From contig NZ_JAHKQF010000004.1 in NCBI RefSeq assembly GCF_018860965.1, positions 62,001 through 126,000 of the forward strand: 64,000 nt of DNA, given 5' to 3'. The stretch comes from Alteromonas sp. C1M14 (GTDB taxonomy: Bacteria > Pseudomonadota > Gammaproteobacteria > Enterobacterales > Alteromonadaceae). Made by a program: the position numbers and the translations under genes. The first letter of the stretch is position 1. Each line of letters opens with the position of its first letter. Below are positions 48,744 to 58,359 of the stretch, piece by piece. The notes below the pieces were generated by a model. The model was not told the DNA's origin, searched no databases, and saw nothing but the letters and a program-made list of their open reading frames with translations.

Positions 48744-50129
48744 ATTATTACGCGCGTGTTTAAAACGGTTAAACGAGCTCTGGGTAAAACCCCCGACTCA
48801 AAAACGGCGATAGAGGCTTACACTATTCCCCGTGCAGAACATGGTATCTCTCGTGAAGAGATAAGTGATAGCGCGCTTAAAGTGTTGTATCGCCTTAACA
48901 AAGCAGGGTTCGAATCGTATTTGGTAGGTGGCTGTGTACGGGATCTTATGCTGGGGAAAATCCCTAAAGATTTTGACGTTGTTACCAATGCCACACCAGA
49001 ACAAATTAAAGGTTTGTTTGCAAACTGTCGCCTTATCGGGCGCCGTTTCCGCCTGGCGCATATTGTGTTTGGCCGTGAAATAATTGAGGTTGCCACCTTC
49101 CGCGGCCATCACAGCGTTGAGGAAAGTGATAACAAACTAGGGCAACAAAATGCCCAAGGTCAGTTGGTGCGTGACAATGTGTTTGGCACCATTGAAGAAG
49201 ACGCCCAACGTCGCGATTTCACATTTAACGCCATGTATTACAGTGTGGCTGACTTCACCGTTACCGATTTTGCTCGCGGACGAGATGCCATTAGTAAGCG
49301 CGAAGTAGAATTAATTGGCGACCCAGAAACCCGATACCGAGAAGATCCGGTGCGTATGATACGGGCCATTCGCTTTGCCGCCAAGCTGGATATGACCATC
49401 ACGCCACGTACTGGCGATCCAATTCCCCAGCTGGCCCATTTACTGGCTAATATTCCCCCTGCACGCTTATTTGAAGAAACGTTAAAGTTATTTCTTGGTG
49501 GTGCAGGCGTTGCCACATTTAAACTGCTGCAACAGTATGGCTTATTACAGCCCCTGTTTCCCCAACTCGCAGAAGCACTTAAAACTCCCGATAGCCGTGA
49601 ATGCCAGTTTATTTTGCGGGTATTGGAAAATACCGACCATCGTATCAACAGTAATCAGCGTGTCACGCCGGCATTTTTGTATGCCGCCTTATTGTGGTAC
49701 CCGCTAGAAGAACATGCTCAGAAACTGCAGGCCGAAAGCGGTTTAAGCCACTACGATGCCTTTAACATTGCCGCCGGTGAAGTCATTCACCGTCAAGTGC
49801 AACGCATTATGATCCCCAAGCGCTTTTCTACTGTGATACGGGACATTTGGATGCTTCAACAACGCCTACCACGGCGCTTTGGCCGTCGGGCCTTCCAACT
49901 GCTCACCCACCCGAAATTTCGTGCCGCCTATGATTTTTTATGTGTCCGCGGCGAAATCGAAGGGGGCGATCCTTTAGAACTGGCTGACTGGTGGACCCAA
50001 TTCCAGCATGCCGAATCAGCACAACAGAAAAAAATGCTTACCGCCCTTCGCCAACAAGAAGGTGGCGCTACGAGACCCCGCAAGCGCAGACGAAAAGTCG
50101 CGCCCAAGCGGAGTGACTCTAATGCATAA
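48744..50129 (+). CDS. pcnB: Poly(A) polymerase I, with likely ATT start codon
   Basis: PcnB adds poly(A) tails that speed RNA decay. The nucleotidyltransferase motif GGCVRDLMLG...DFDVVTNATP and GRRFRLAHIVFG are clear, and a basic C-terminal tail follows. No ATG lies at a sensible place: the only upstream ATG (48660) is inside gluQ. An ATT at 48744 has GGAG eight bases before it and gives the N-terminus (M)ITRV, which aligns with (M)FTRV of E. coli PcnB, known to start at AUU. The length is then 461 residues, like E. coli. GTG 48756 is an alternative. It overlaps folK by eight bases. Confidence 0.93.
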   Translation: MITRVFKTVKRALGKTPDSKTAIEAYTIPRAEHGISREEISDSALKVLYRLNKAGFESYLVGGCVRDLMLGKIPKDFDVVTNATPEQIKGLFANCRLIGRRFRLAHIVFGREIIEVATFRGHHSVEESDNKLGQQNAQGQLVRDNVFGTIEEDAQRRDFTFNAMYYSVADFTVTDFARGRDAISKREVELIGDPETRYREDPVRMIRAIRFAAKLDMTITPRTGDPIPQLAHLLANIPPARLFEETLKLFLGGAGVATFKLLQQYGLLQPLFPQLAEALKTPDSRECQFILRVLENTDHRINSNQRVTPAFLYAALLWYPLEEHAQKLQAESGLSHYDAFNIAAGEVIHRQVQRIMIPKRFSTVIRDIWMLQQRLPRRFGRRAFQLLTHPKFRAAYDFLCVRGEIEGGDPLELADWWTQFQHAESAQQKKMLTALRQQEGGATRPRKRRRKVAPKRSDSNA

Positions 50130-50625
50130 AGAGCATGCCTATATTAGTTTAGGTAGCAATATGGGTGATTCACAAACCACTTTAAAAGCGGCATTTGATG
50201 AAATCGACAGTTTGCATTCATGCAGACTGTTAACCACATCATCGTTGTATTTATCTGCCCCCATGGGGCCAGAAAACCAACCCGACTACGTGAATGCGGT
50301 GTGCTTGATCGAAACCACCTTAGACCCCCAAGAATTACTTGCCCAGCTACAAGATATCGAACTTCGATACGGCCGTGAACGTAAAGAGGAGCGATGGGGG
50401 CCCCGTACCCTAGATTTAGATATCCTATTGTATGGCAACCAAACTATCTCCACCCCGGATCTCACTGTGCCCCACTACGGCATGGCAGAAAGAGAATTCG
50501 TGATGGTTCCCTTGTTTGAAATAGCCCCCAGTATGATAATGCCAGACGGCAACGCCATCGCGTTATGGGTGGCAAAATGTAATCTTGATGGTCTGCGACG
50601 ACTGACCACATCCAAACAGGCGTAA
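50122..50625 (+). CDS. folK: 6-hydroxymethyl-dihydropterin pyrophosphokinase
   Basis: HPPK transfers pyrophosphate to hydroxymethyl-dihydropterin in folate synthesis. The 167-residue protein has ISLGSNMGD, GPENQPDYVNAV and the signature RWGPRTLDLDILLYG. The ATG at 50122 overlaps the pcnB stop and has GGAG nine bases upstream. The longer frame starting at 50008 lies inside pcnB. Confidence 0.96.
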   Translation: MHKEHAYISLGSNMGDSQTTLKAAFDEIDSLHSCRLLTTSSLYLSAPMGPENQPDYVNAVCLIETTLDPQELLAQLQDIELRYGRERKEERWGPRTLDLDILLYGNQTISTPDLTVPHYGMAEREFVMVPLFEIAPSMIMPDGNAIALWVAKCNLDGLRRLTTSKQA

Positions 50626-50686
50626 AATCCGTTTAAACACCAGCTTAATTCATGCCTGTTCACAGTGCTTACTCTGAGGTAATCCA

Positions 50687-51481
50687 ATGAAAAAAGTTAC
50701 CATTTCTGGCTTACAAGCGTTAAAAACAGCAGCAACAAAAATCACTGCCTTGACGGCTTACGATGCCAGTTTTGCAAAGATGTTCGATGAACAACAAATA
50801 GATGTCCTGCTCATTGGCGATTCTCTTGGTATGGTTTTACAGGGTCAGGACGACACCTTACCGGTCACCGTAGACGAGGTGGCCTATCATACGCGCGCAG
50901 TGCGCCGAGGTACGGCACGGGCCTTCGTGTTAGCCGATATGCCTTTTATGTCTTATGCAACTCCTGCCGACACCTATCAAAACGCGGCAACCCTTATGGC
51001 GGCTGGCGCCAGCATGGTTAAACTTGAAGGCGGAGCATGGCTAAGTGACACCATTTCTGGCCTAGTAGAACGAGGGGTGCCGGTCTGTGGTCATCTCGGA
51101 CTAACGCCGCAGTCGGTACATGTGTTTGGTGGCTTTAAAGTACAAGGGCGAGAAGAAAGCAAAGCCAATAAACTGATAGAAGATGCCCTAGCATTGGAAC
51201 AAGCTGGCGCACAATTACTGGTGTTAGAATGTGTCCCTACCGCCTTAGGCAAAGCCATCACCGAGGCATTGACCATACCAGTAATTGGTATCGGGGCCGG
51301 TCCTTGTACCGATGGTCAGATTTTAGTGATGCACGACATGTTTGGTATTAGCGCCAACTATATGCCCAAGTTTTCTAAAAATTATCTGCAAGAGACCGGT
51401 GATATGCGCCAGGCCGTGCAGAAATACATTGAAGAAGTAAAAAGTGGTGCGTTTCCCGCATCTTCACATAGTTTCGAGTAA
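50687..51481 (+). CDS. panB: Ketopantoate hydroxymethyltransferase
   Basis: PanB makes ketopantoate from 2-oxoisovalerate and methylene-tetrahydrofolate. The 264 residues have the standard start ([17 protein letters not shown]), [19 protein letters not shown] and the [16 protein letters not shown] motif. GAGG lies upstream of the ATG. It sits three bases before panC. Confidence 0.98.
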   Translation: MKKVTISGLQALKTAATKITALTAYDASFAKMFDEQQIDVLLIGDSLGMVLQGQDDTLPVTVDEVAYHTRAVRRGTARAFVLADMPFMSYATPADTYQNAATLMAAGASMVKLEGGAWLSDTISGLVERGVPVCGHLGLTPQSVHVFGGFKVQGREESKANKLIEDALALEQAGAQLLVLECVPTALGKAITEALTIPVIGIGAGPCTDGQILVMHDMFGISANYMPKFSKNYLQETGDMRQAVQKYIEEVKSGAFPASSHSFE

Positions 51482-51484
51482 ATC

Positions 51485-52333
51485 ATGCAATCTCTTACTA
51501 GCGTTCAAGCGCTTCGCCAGGCGCGCAAAAACTGGCGTAATGCCGATCAAAAAGTAGGTTTCGTACCAACCATGGGAAATCTACACAACGGTCATCTGCA
51601 ACTGGTCCGTGCCGCCAAAGAGCACTGTGATGTGGTTGTGGTGTCGATTTTTGTTAATCCGATGCAATTTGGTAAAAATGAAGATCTCGACGCCTACCCA
51701 CGCACCTTGGATGAAGATAAGGCAAAGCTGGAAGCCCTGGGAGTGGAAGCCCTATTTTTACCCACGGTTTCTGAAATGTACCCTCGAGGGTTGGCCAAAC
51801 AAACCTATGTGGAAGTGCCCGGCTTATCTCACATCTTATGTGGAACCAGTCGCCCGGGTCATTTCCGTGGCGTGGCAACCATTGTCTGTAAACTCTTTAA
51901 CATGGTTAGTCCTGACATGGCCTTTTTCGGCGAAAAGGATTTTCAGCAATTGCAGATCATTCGTCTGATGGCTCAAGATCTTTCCATGCCCATTACCATT
52001 AAGGGTGTGCCCATTGAACGGGAAGAAAGTGGCTTGGCCATGAGTTCACGCAATGGCTATCTTAATGAAAGTCAGCGAGCATGTGCGCCGTCGTTGTATC
52101 GGCTGATCATCGCACTGAAAGAGGATATCAAAGGGGGCAAGCGAGATTATGCCCAGCTGATTGAAGCCTACACAGCACAAATAGAGCAAGCGGGATTCAA
52201 ACCGGATTACTTGGCGATAAGTGATGCTGAAACCTTAACCGCAGCCGATGAGAATACCACCGACATCGTCATCCTTGTTGCTGCATACTTAGGTAACACC
52301 CGCCTCATTGACAACCTGAGCTTCACCCGCTGA
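51485..52333 (+). CDS. panC: Pantothenate synthetase
   Basis: PanC joins pantoate and beta-alanine with ATP. The 282-residue protein has [15 protein letters not shown] (HIGH-type), [21 protein letters not shown] and the MSSRNGYL loop. It forms a panBC operon. The beta-alanine is probably made by PanP, encoded by the convergent neighbour. Confidence 0.98.
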   Translation: MQSLTSVQALRQARKNWRNADQKVGFVPTMGNLHNGHLQLVRAAKEHCDVVVVSIFVNPMQFGKNEDLDAYPRTLDEDKAKLEALGVEALFLPTVSEMYPRGLAKQTYVEVPGLSHILCGTSRPGHFRGVATIVCKLFNMVSPDMAFFGEKDFQQLQIIRLMAQDLSMPITIKGVPIEREESGLAMSSRNGYLNESQRACAPSLYRLIIALKEDIKGGKRDYAQLIEAYTAQIEQAGFKPDYLAISDAETLTAADENTTDIVILVAAYLGNTRLIDNLSFTR

Positions 52334-52363
52334 TACACCCTCGCCTTTATTAAACGACTAGGT

Positions 52364-52395
52364 AAGCACTCATTTTAATTAGAAATTGAGTGCTT
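52364..52395. terminator. Hairpin between panC and panP
   Basis: AAGCACTCA pairs with TGAGTGCTT over 9 bp around a 14-base AT loop that includes the panP stop codon region. It lies between convergent genes. Confidence 0.55.
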
Positions 52396-54000
52396 TCCTT
52401 CGCTAAGTTCTTTCCAAATATGACGCCCGCGGGCAAGGGTGGACTGTTCTTCAAGAATATTGTGTAAATCACGTTCACTGGTAAGGGGGTTAGCCAGCAC
52501 CACCCGAAATACCGTGACAGATGTGCCTTCATAATCCAGGCTTTCTAAACGTGTGCGAGAGACAAAGGATTTGCCCGCTTCCCGCTGCAACTTTTGTACA
52601 TTTACCACCAGACTATCCAGTTTGTGGTTAAGTTTGCGTTGCTCTTTTTGACTAACGGTTTTTAACTTAGCCCGGGTGTTCTCTGGGCATACCCGATAAG
52701 TGAGAATGGATAAAGTAGGGGCCGTGACCAATTCAAAATCTGGATGGTCATTGATCATACTGGCAAATTTAGCCGCTTTACTGATACTTTGATCGATCAG
52801 TAATTCGTAACCCCGACGGCCAAAAATATGTAGCGATGCATATACCATCATCGCCATGCCGTTGCGCGAGCCTTCCAAGGTGGTAGCGCCGAGATCTTTA
52901 GACCCCTGACGCAGGATATACTGGGCATGATGACGCACAGTATTGGCGTCTTCTGGGTTTTTAAACAGTGCCATACCCGCCCCCATGGGCACATACATCT
53001 GCTTATGGGCATCGATGGTTACCGAGTCGGCGCGCTCAATCCCTTTTAGCCGTTCCCGATAGGTTTTGGAAAACAAGGTAGCACCACCCCAAGCTGCATC
53101 CACATGGAACCAACAACCTAACTCTCTGGCCACATCGGCTAATTCATCTAACGGATCCACATGGCCGGTTTCGGTGGTTCCGCCGACCCCAACAATGGCA
53201 AGCAATTTATTGCCATCTTGTTGGTAGCGTTTACCTTCCGCTAGGGCTAATTCTGGGGACAAGGTTTGGTTAGGGCAAGGTAAGGAAATAAGGTTTTCTC
53301 TGCCAATGCCTAGCACATCCACAGCCTTAGATAAGGAATAATGTCCCCGGCGCGAACACATAACGCCCATATTCTGAATATTGTAATGACGATAAGCACT
53401 GGCTAGCCCAGCTTTAGCGACCCCTGGAAATTGTCCGTCGGGCCCAAGCATTTTGTTCCGGGCTACCCACAACGAGGTAATATTTGCCACCGTCCCACCT
53501 GAACCAAACGCGCCCAAAGCGTGTCGGGCACTATGCAAGTATTGTTGATACCACTGCTCATCCTGGTCATAAACCAAATTATGCATCATACCTAAAACCT
53601 GCCGCTCTAATGGGGTAAAGGCTTTAGATGTTTCTATTTTTACTAGGTTTTGATTCAGCCCGACTAACAGTTTGGCCAGCGGCAGATGAAAATAAGGCAG
53701 TGCCGATGTCATATGCCCAATAAAGGTAGGCGAATAGGTATTAACAGAATGTGCCACTAGCTTGTTTAGCAACGTTTCGGCGTGGGAAGAAACAAATTCT
53801 GGAGACTCTGGTACCACCGACTCGGAAAAGTCCTGTTCTATTTCCTCAAGGGAGGTGTTTTTTGCCACCACGTGCTGAGAGAGAAAATCGAGAATATTAT
53901 CGGACAGATGTTGTTCGATTTGCGCTAACTTCGAGTCTTTGTGTTCAGGCTTGGTAAAGACCCGAAACAAATGTTTCAGACTAACTTGAGCTTCACCCAC
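52375..54000 (-). CDS. panP: PLP-dependent aspartate 1-decarboxylase PanP
   Basis: PanP is a glutamate-decarboxylase-like enzyme that makes beta-alanine from aspartate and replaces the pyruvoyl enzyme PanD in Vibrionales and Alteromonadales. The 541-residue protein has FIGHMTSALPYF near the N-terminus, GSGGTVANITSLW, FHVDAAWGG and the PLP lysine in IDAHKQMYVP. The start is probably GTG 54000, eight bases after AGAGG. A GTG at 54009 also fits the frame. Placement beside panBC supports the aspartate role over glutamate decarboxylation. Confidence 0.9.
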   Translation of the reverse strand: MGEAQVSLKHLFRVFTKPEHKDSKLAQIEQHLSDNILDFLSQHVVAKNTSLEEIEQDFSESVVPESPEFVSSHAETLLNKLVAHSVNTYSPTFIGHMTSALPYFHLPLAKLLVGLNQNLVKIETSKAFTPLERQVLGMMHNLVYDQDEQWYQQYLHSARHALGAFGSGGTVANITSLWVARNKMLGPDGQFPGVAKAGLASAYRHYNIQNMGVMCSRRGHYSLSKAVDVLGIGRENLISLPCPNQTLSPELALAEGKRYQQDGNKLLAIVGVGGTTETGHVDPLDELADVARELGCWFHVDAAWGGATLFSKTYRERLKGIERADSVTIDAHKQMYVPMGAGMALFKNPEDANTVRHHAQYILRQGSKDLGATTLEGSRNGMAMMVYASLHIFGRRGYELLIDQSISKAAKFASMINDHPDFELVTAPTLSILTYRVCPENTRAKLKTVSQKEQRKLNHKLDSLVVNVQKLQREAGKSFVSRTRLESLDYEGTSVTVFRVVLANPLTSERDLHNILEEQSTLARGRHIWKELSEGKHSISN

Positions 54001-54311
54001 TGCACACACCTCTATATAAAATTAAAGCAATCCGCGCTTCGCCTTAAACAACAAAGGCACAACGGTGGGCGTATTCCCGTCGACTATATAGTGACAGTGA
54101 AAACGCCCTGCGCGTCTTTAAAAGATCCCGCACTTTACCCCAGAAATGCGTCTTCGCCAAGTAGATAACACGCTGTAGACCGGTTAGTTAGATCTTTTTT
54201 CCGTTCTGTTTCACACAACACCCCCATTGGCGTCTTTTAAAGACATCCATTATGGGTATTCTGACGACCTCTGCTATAGTAAAAAGACAGGAATAACATA
54301 AGGCGAGTGAT
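54001..54311. other. Divergent intergenic region panP / EAL gene
   Basis: About 310 bases contain promoters for both neighbours. I see no gene, RNA family or strong operator. Short sequence repeats such as GTCTTTAAAAGA(T/C) occur near 54114 and 54232. Confidence 0.4.
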
Positions 54312-55031
54312 ATGCCAGTGCGTGAAATTACGGAAAGCTACACGTTAGACTGTATTGTGCCTTACTTTCAACCTATCGTCGATATGCGCACCGAGCGCGT
54401 ATGGCGTTATGAATGCTTAGCCAGGCTAGTCACTCCTCAACAAAAAATATTCATGCCCAGTGAATTTTTACATCTTATCGAACGCAATCAAAACATCCAT
54501 GCCCTAGCTGCGACGATGTTTTGCAAAAGTGCAGCCTACTTTGAAGATAACAACATTGCTTGGAACATAAACCTCAATGCCGAAGATATTACTGATCCGC
54601 GCTTACTTCATACACTGCTCGGCCAATTAGTCGACTACACCAATCCATCTCGAGTGAGTGTAGAAATCAGTGCAGAGGCTGCGCTTAATCACCATTGCGC
54701 GTTAAAAACCTTTATCGACAAATCTATCGAAAGCGGTATGGGGGTATTTATAGACAACCTTGGCAGACACTCAGGCAATATTCGAAAGCTAATGTCACTG
54801 CCGCTGCGGGGCATTAAATTAGACGGTGGTTTATTAAAGCGCCTCTCGGACTCTGCTGAAGTGGAAGATTTTATCCTTGGGATCTGTGATATGGCCTATG
54901 AAAGCCATATTAGTATTGTGGCTGAACATATCGAGGATGACGATACCCTCGATAAGATCAGACACCTTCCTATTCACTACGCCCAAGGCTTTGTTTTTAG
55001 CAAACCTAAGTCGGCGCCCCTAACCCACTAA
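54312..55031 (+). CDS. Stand-alone EAL-domain protein with altered active site
   Basis: This 239-residue protein is an EAL domain with no sensor or GGDEF part. E34 of the EAL motif (ECLARL), the asparagine NINLN, the glutamate in VEISAEA and the AEHIED glutamate remain. The metal-binding DDFGTG loop reads IDNLGRHSG, so its second aspartate is asparagine. Catalysis is probably weak or lost, and it may bind c-di-GMP or a protein partner instead (inference). It overlaps the convergent TrmB-like gene by four bases. Confidence 0.88.
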   Translation: MPVREITESYTLDCIVPYFQPIVDMRTERVWRYECLARLVTPQQKIFMPSEFLHLIERNQNIHALAATMFCKSAAYFEDNNIAWNINLNAEDITDPRLLHTLLGQLVDYTNPSRVSVEISAEAALNHHCALKTFIDKSIESGMGVFIDNLGRHSGNIRKLMSLPLRGIKLDGGLLKRLSDSAEVEDFILGICDMAYESHISIVAEHIEDDDTLDKIRHLPIHYAQGFVFSKPKSAPLTH

Positions 55032-55699
55032 CCTTCATCAAGGCGGGTATTTAATTGCCAGCAAGTTTGTCCACTGGCGCGATATTTACGCTCAAAGGGC
55101 GTTAATGGCGTGTCGGTAGCAACCTCATTAAGGGTGGACGCTAGCCCGTAGTGTTTCGCCGCTTGGGCGAATTCCTGTAAGTACAATAACCAGTTACTGC
55201 GCACTTCGATATTCGGGCATAGTGCCATTAAATCGACCATGGCCGCCGAGCCATACCAGCGTTTCTGTATCTGACTGCGCTTTGGATAGGGGTTGGGATA
55301 TAGCAAATAGTGCTTTTTTACCGACCATCGCCCTTGTTGGGCGAGTCGCCAAAAATCGTTCACATCGGCCCGAAATACCGCATAATTAGCTGCGCCTGAC
55401 TGATAATGTGAGTGCTTACCAACTCGCATAGCTGATTTATCTAACCCAATGACCTTACAGTCGGGATATTGTGTAGCGATGGTGGCGGTGCTTTGACCCA
55501 CACCGCAACACGAATCCAGTACGATGTCTCCCTGCCAGTCGTCCAACCATTCTTCTACGGCCAAAAAAGCCCCTCGGGTATGTTCACTCACTGGACGCTG
55601 ACTTTCGCTCTGCTTGTATCGCATAACCAAAGCATCGAGCTTATCGTGTATACCCGTTTGATTGCTGATTACTGCTCGGGAATTGCCTTGTTCGGTCAT
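55028..55699 (-). CDS. TrmB-like SAM-dependent methyltransferase
   Basis: The 223-residue protein resembles tRNA (guanine-N7) methyltransferase TrmB but is divergent. The SAM loop is LDSCCGVGQSTATIA, the substrate motif is LLYPNPYPKRSQ (TrmB: FPDPWPKKRH), and the C-terminal TPFERKYRASG corresponds to TKFE..R.G. Many gammaproteobacteria have such a paralogue beside the real trmB, and its substrate is unknown. Its start overlaps the stop of the ABC permease gene by one base (TAATG). Confidence 0.78.
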   Translation of the reverse strand: MTEQGNSRAVISNQTGIHDKLDALVMRYKQSESQRPVSEHTRGAFLAVEEWLDDWQGDIVLDSCCGVGQSTATIATQYPDCKVIGLDKSAMRVGKHSHYQSGAANYAVFRADVNDFWRLAQQGRWSVKKHYLLYPNPYPKRSQIQKRWYGSAAMVDLMALCPNIEVRSNWLLYLQEFAQAAKHYGLASTLNEVATDTPLTPFERKYRASGQTCWQLNTRLDEG

Positions 55700-56472
55700 T
55701 AACTACGAATGCCTCGACCTTTAGTGAGAAGGTGATGGGCCACGGCATATAAACCAAGATTAAAGACAATAAGAATGCCAATAGACACACCTACGTTTAC
55801 ATCGGAGACCCCTAAAAAGCCAAACCGAAAGCCATTTACCATATAGACGATGGGGTTGGCTTTGCTCACTACCTGCCAAAACTCTGGTAGTAATGTTAGT
55901 GAATAAAACACACCGCCCAGGTAAGTCAGTGGGGTAAGTACAAAGGTGGGCACCATACTAATATCATCAAACGTACGCGCAAAAATGGCATTCACCAATC
56001 CTGCGGTAGCAAACAAACTGGAAGTCAGTAGTAAGGTCACCACGATAGCGGCAAAATTGTAGATTTGAACATCAACAAAAAACATGGAAACCACCGTCAC
56101 GATGATCCCAATAAGTATGGCCCGCGCCACACCGCCCCCTACATAGCCAAAAATAATGACCCAAGTAGGAACAGGCGCAACCAGCAATTCTTCAATATTA
56201 CGCTGAAACTTTGCACTAAAAAATGACGATGACACATTCGCATACGAGTTCGTAATCACTGACATCATGATGAGCCCAGGAACGATAAACTCCATGTACG
56301 TAAAGCCGCCCATTTGGCCAATACGCTCACCAATCAGGTTGCCAAAAATAACAAAATACAACGTCATGGTGATGGCCGGTGGCACCAAGGTTTGCACCCA
56401 AATTCGCAAAAACCGGGTACATTCTTTAATCCAGATTGTCGTCAGTGCTATCCAGTTATTCTGCTCGTGCAT
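55699..56472 (-). CDS. ABC-2 type permease, YadH family
   Basis: This 257-residue inner-membrane permease has six helices and the family segments VPPAITMTLYFVIFG, GGFTYMEFIVPGLIMM and LTPLTYLGGVFYSL. It works with the ATPase encoded just upstream. In E. coli the pair is YadGH, an exporter of unknown cargo. Confidence 0.92.
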   Translation of the reverse strand: MHEQNNWIALTTIWIKECTRFLRIWVQTLVPPAITMTLYFVIFGNLIGERIGQMGGFTYMEFIVPGLIMMSVITNSYANVSSSFFSAKFQRNIEELLVAPVPTWVIIFGYVGGGVARAILIGIIVTVVSMFFVDVQIYNFAAIVVTLLLTSSLFATAGLVNAIFARTFDDISMVPTFVLTPLTYLGGVFYSLTLLPEFWQVVSKANPIVYMVNGFRFGFLGVSDVNVGVSIGILIVFNLGLYAVAHHLLTKGRGIRS

Positions 56473-56473
56473 A

Positions 56474-57403
56474 TCAGCCTACCTCTTCTGTTTTACGGCC
56501 ATTTTCTACCAGTGTGACAAACAGTTCTTCTAACCGATTAGATTTGTTTCGCATACTCAGTACCGGCACACCCTGCTGAGTTAATTGGGCAAAGACGGGG
56601 TTTAACCCTTCCGTTTTCTCCACATCCACTTCTAACGTTTGACTGTCGGTTAAACGGGCTTCGAACCCCTTGATGACAGGTGGTTGAGCATAGTCACCTA
56701 AATCAAGAATAAAGGTTTCTACATTCAACTTAGACAACAACGCCTTCATACTGGTGTTTTCCACTATCATGCCCTTATCGATAATGGCAATGTTGCGGCA
56801 AAGCATTTCTGCTTCTTCCAGATAATGAGTGGTAAGAATGATGGTGATCCCTTGCTCGTTGATGGTTTTAAGAAAAGACCACATTGAGCGCCGTATCTCA
56901 ATATCAACACCGGCGGTGGGTTCATCTAGGATCAACAAACGTGGCTCATGCATAAGCGCGCGGGCGATCATTAAACGCCGCTTCATGCCTCCCGATAGCG
57001 TACGGGCGGCCATATCACGCTTACCCCATAAATCGAGTTGAGTCAGGTATTTTTCGGCTCTTTCCTTAGCGGTAGCGCGCGGCACACCATAATAACCCGC
57101 TTGGTTAAGTACAATCTGAAGTACGGTCTCAAACTGATTAAAATTAAACTCTTGTGGCACCAGACCAATACAGGCTTTGGCTTTTTCTTTCTGAGTTTGT
57201 AGGTCGTAATCAAAGACCTTTACCTCACCTTCGGTGGCATTAACCAACGAACTGATGATACCGATGGTAGTGGACTTACCCGCCCCGTTAGGACCAAGCA
57301 ATGCAAAGAAGTCGCCTTCTTCTACGGTAAGATCCACACCTCGCAGCGCTTGCACGCCACCTTTATATATTTTCTTCAAACTCGCTATATTCAGCGCTTT
57401 CAT
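56474..57403 (-). CDS. ABC transporter ATP-binding protein, YadG family
   Basis: This 309-residue ATPase has Walker A GPNGAGKST, the signature LSGGMKRRLMIARAL, Walker B LLILDEPTAGVD and the switch HYLEEAEML. It is one base from the permease gene. The cargo is unknown. The layout is that of YadG/DrrA-type drug or lipid exporters. Confidence 0.93.
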   Translation of the reverse strand: MKALNIASLKKIYKGGVQALRGVDLTVEEGDFFALLGPNGAGKSTTIGIISSLVNATEGEVKVFDYDLQTQKEKAKACIGLVPQEFNFNQFETVLQIVLNQAGYYGVPRATAKERAEKYLTQLDLWGKRDMAARTLSGGMKRRLMIARALMHEPRLLILDEPTAGVDIEIRRSMWSFLKTINEQGITIILTTHYLEEAEMLCRNIAIIDKGMIVENTSMKALLSKLNVETFILDLGDYAQPPVIKGFEARLTDSQTLEVDVEKTEGLNPVFAQLTQQGVPVLSMRNKSNRLEELFVTLVENGRKTEEVG

Positions 57404-57565
57404 CTATTGCCCATTCTCTTTCGTTTTTGTCCATGGCGTCACAAGAAGCCGCATGTGTGTTGCTCGCAGCATGATCAGACCATGTTGTGAATATTCAGGG
57501 AGTATACGCAGTTGTAGGAAACCATAGGTTTTCCACATTGTAGTGCTAGAAGGCGATGATAACAT

Positions 57566-57590
57566 GAAAAAAGCGCCCGGTGCGGGCGCT
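57566..57590 (-). terminator. Rho-independent terminator of pdsO
   Basis: On the minus strand AGCGCCC-GCACC-GGGCGCT is followed by six T, 34 bases after the pdsO stop. Confidence 0.92.
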
Positions 57591-57624
57591 AAACGCGAGA
57601 GGTAGAAAAGCTATCTATCAACGG

Positions 57625-58359
57625 TTACCGCTTGGCAGTCATCCATTGTGCTGACGGTTGCACTTGCACCGCTACCCGACGCTGAAAAAAGGCCTCCTCG
57701 CCTTGTTCTGATTGAGCCAACGCCTCCCCTTTCGCAATAGTTTCAATTTGTTGGGACTTTACACCACGGCTAATGAGTTCTGTTTTTACCGCATTAGCCC
57801 GTTGTTGTGACAACATTTGATTATAACTTTCCTCGCCCCGACTATCGGTATACCCCGTTAGCGTCACCGACAAGGCAGGATGATGGCGCAACGCCGTTGC
57901 AATAAGATCTAATTGCTCTTTATACACAGGTTCGATATTGCCAGACCCCGTTTTAAACTGAATATTACTTTGCATAGCGATAGGGTCGGACTGTGCCTCA
58001 ACGGTCATGGTCGCCGGCGTCAAACTGGCGGTATTGCGCAGTTCATTGAGCGAGTCGCGCAAGGTAAACAATTGAGCCTCGGTGTCGTTAAGGCTAGAAC
58101 GTGTTGATGCCAGCGCCAATTGGGTATCGTCAAGCTCTGCATGGGTGGCTTCGTTTTCGCCAATAAGCGCCCCAAAAATGCCGGCAACCCCGGCGCCAAC
58201 GGGGCCTGCGACAATGGCACCGATAACAACTCCCGATCCCAACCCCCACGCCACCGCGCTATCACGTCGCGGGTCACTTTCTGAGTTATCCGCAAAAGCC
58301 AAACCCGGGGTGGCTAATACAGCGGTTAGGGTCATAGCAAGTAAGCGTTTATTGTTCAT
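57625..58359 (-). CDS. pdsO: PdsO-type OmpA-family protein of the dedicated sortase system
   Basis: The 244-residue exported protein has a signal peptide (ending LAFADN), a glycine-rich hydrophobic stretch (about 30-60, GSGVVIGAIVAGPVGAGVAG), a coiled coil (70-105) and a C-terminal OmpA peptidoglycan-binding domain (LTGYTDSRG, LSQQRANAV, QRRVAVQV). This layout and the divergent PdsR/PdsS-type genes match PdsO of the marine proteobacterial sortase system. Two adjacent ATG codons follow AAGGAAG. I use the second, at 58359. No sortase is next to it. Confidence 0.8.
   Translation of the reverse strand: MNNKRLLAMTLTAVLATPGLAFADNSESDPRRDSAVAWGLGSGVVIGAIVAGPVGAGVAGIFGALIGENEATHAELDDTQLALASTRSSLNDTEAQLFTLRDSLNELRNTASLTPATMTVEAQSDPIAMQSNIQFKTGSGNIEPVYKEQLDLIATALRHHPALSVTLTGYTDSRGEESYNQMLSQQRANAVKTELISRGVKSQQIETIAKGEALAQSEQGEEAFFQRRVAVQVQPSAQWMTAKR

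Noticed and set aside
48906..48920. GGTTCGAATC-like tRNA T-loop sequence
   Set aside because: It is inside the pcnB coding region, and no tRNA cloverleaf can be drawn around it.
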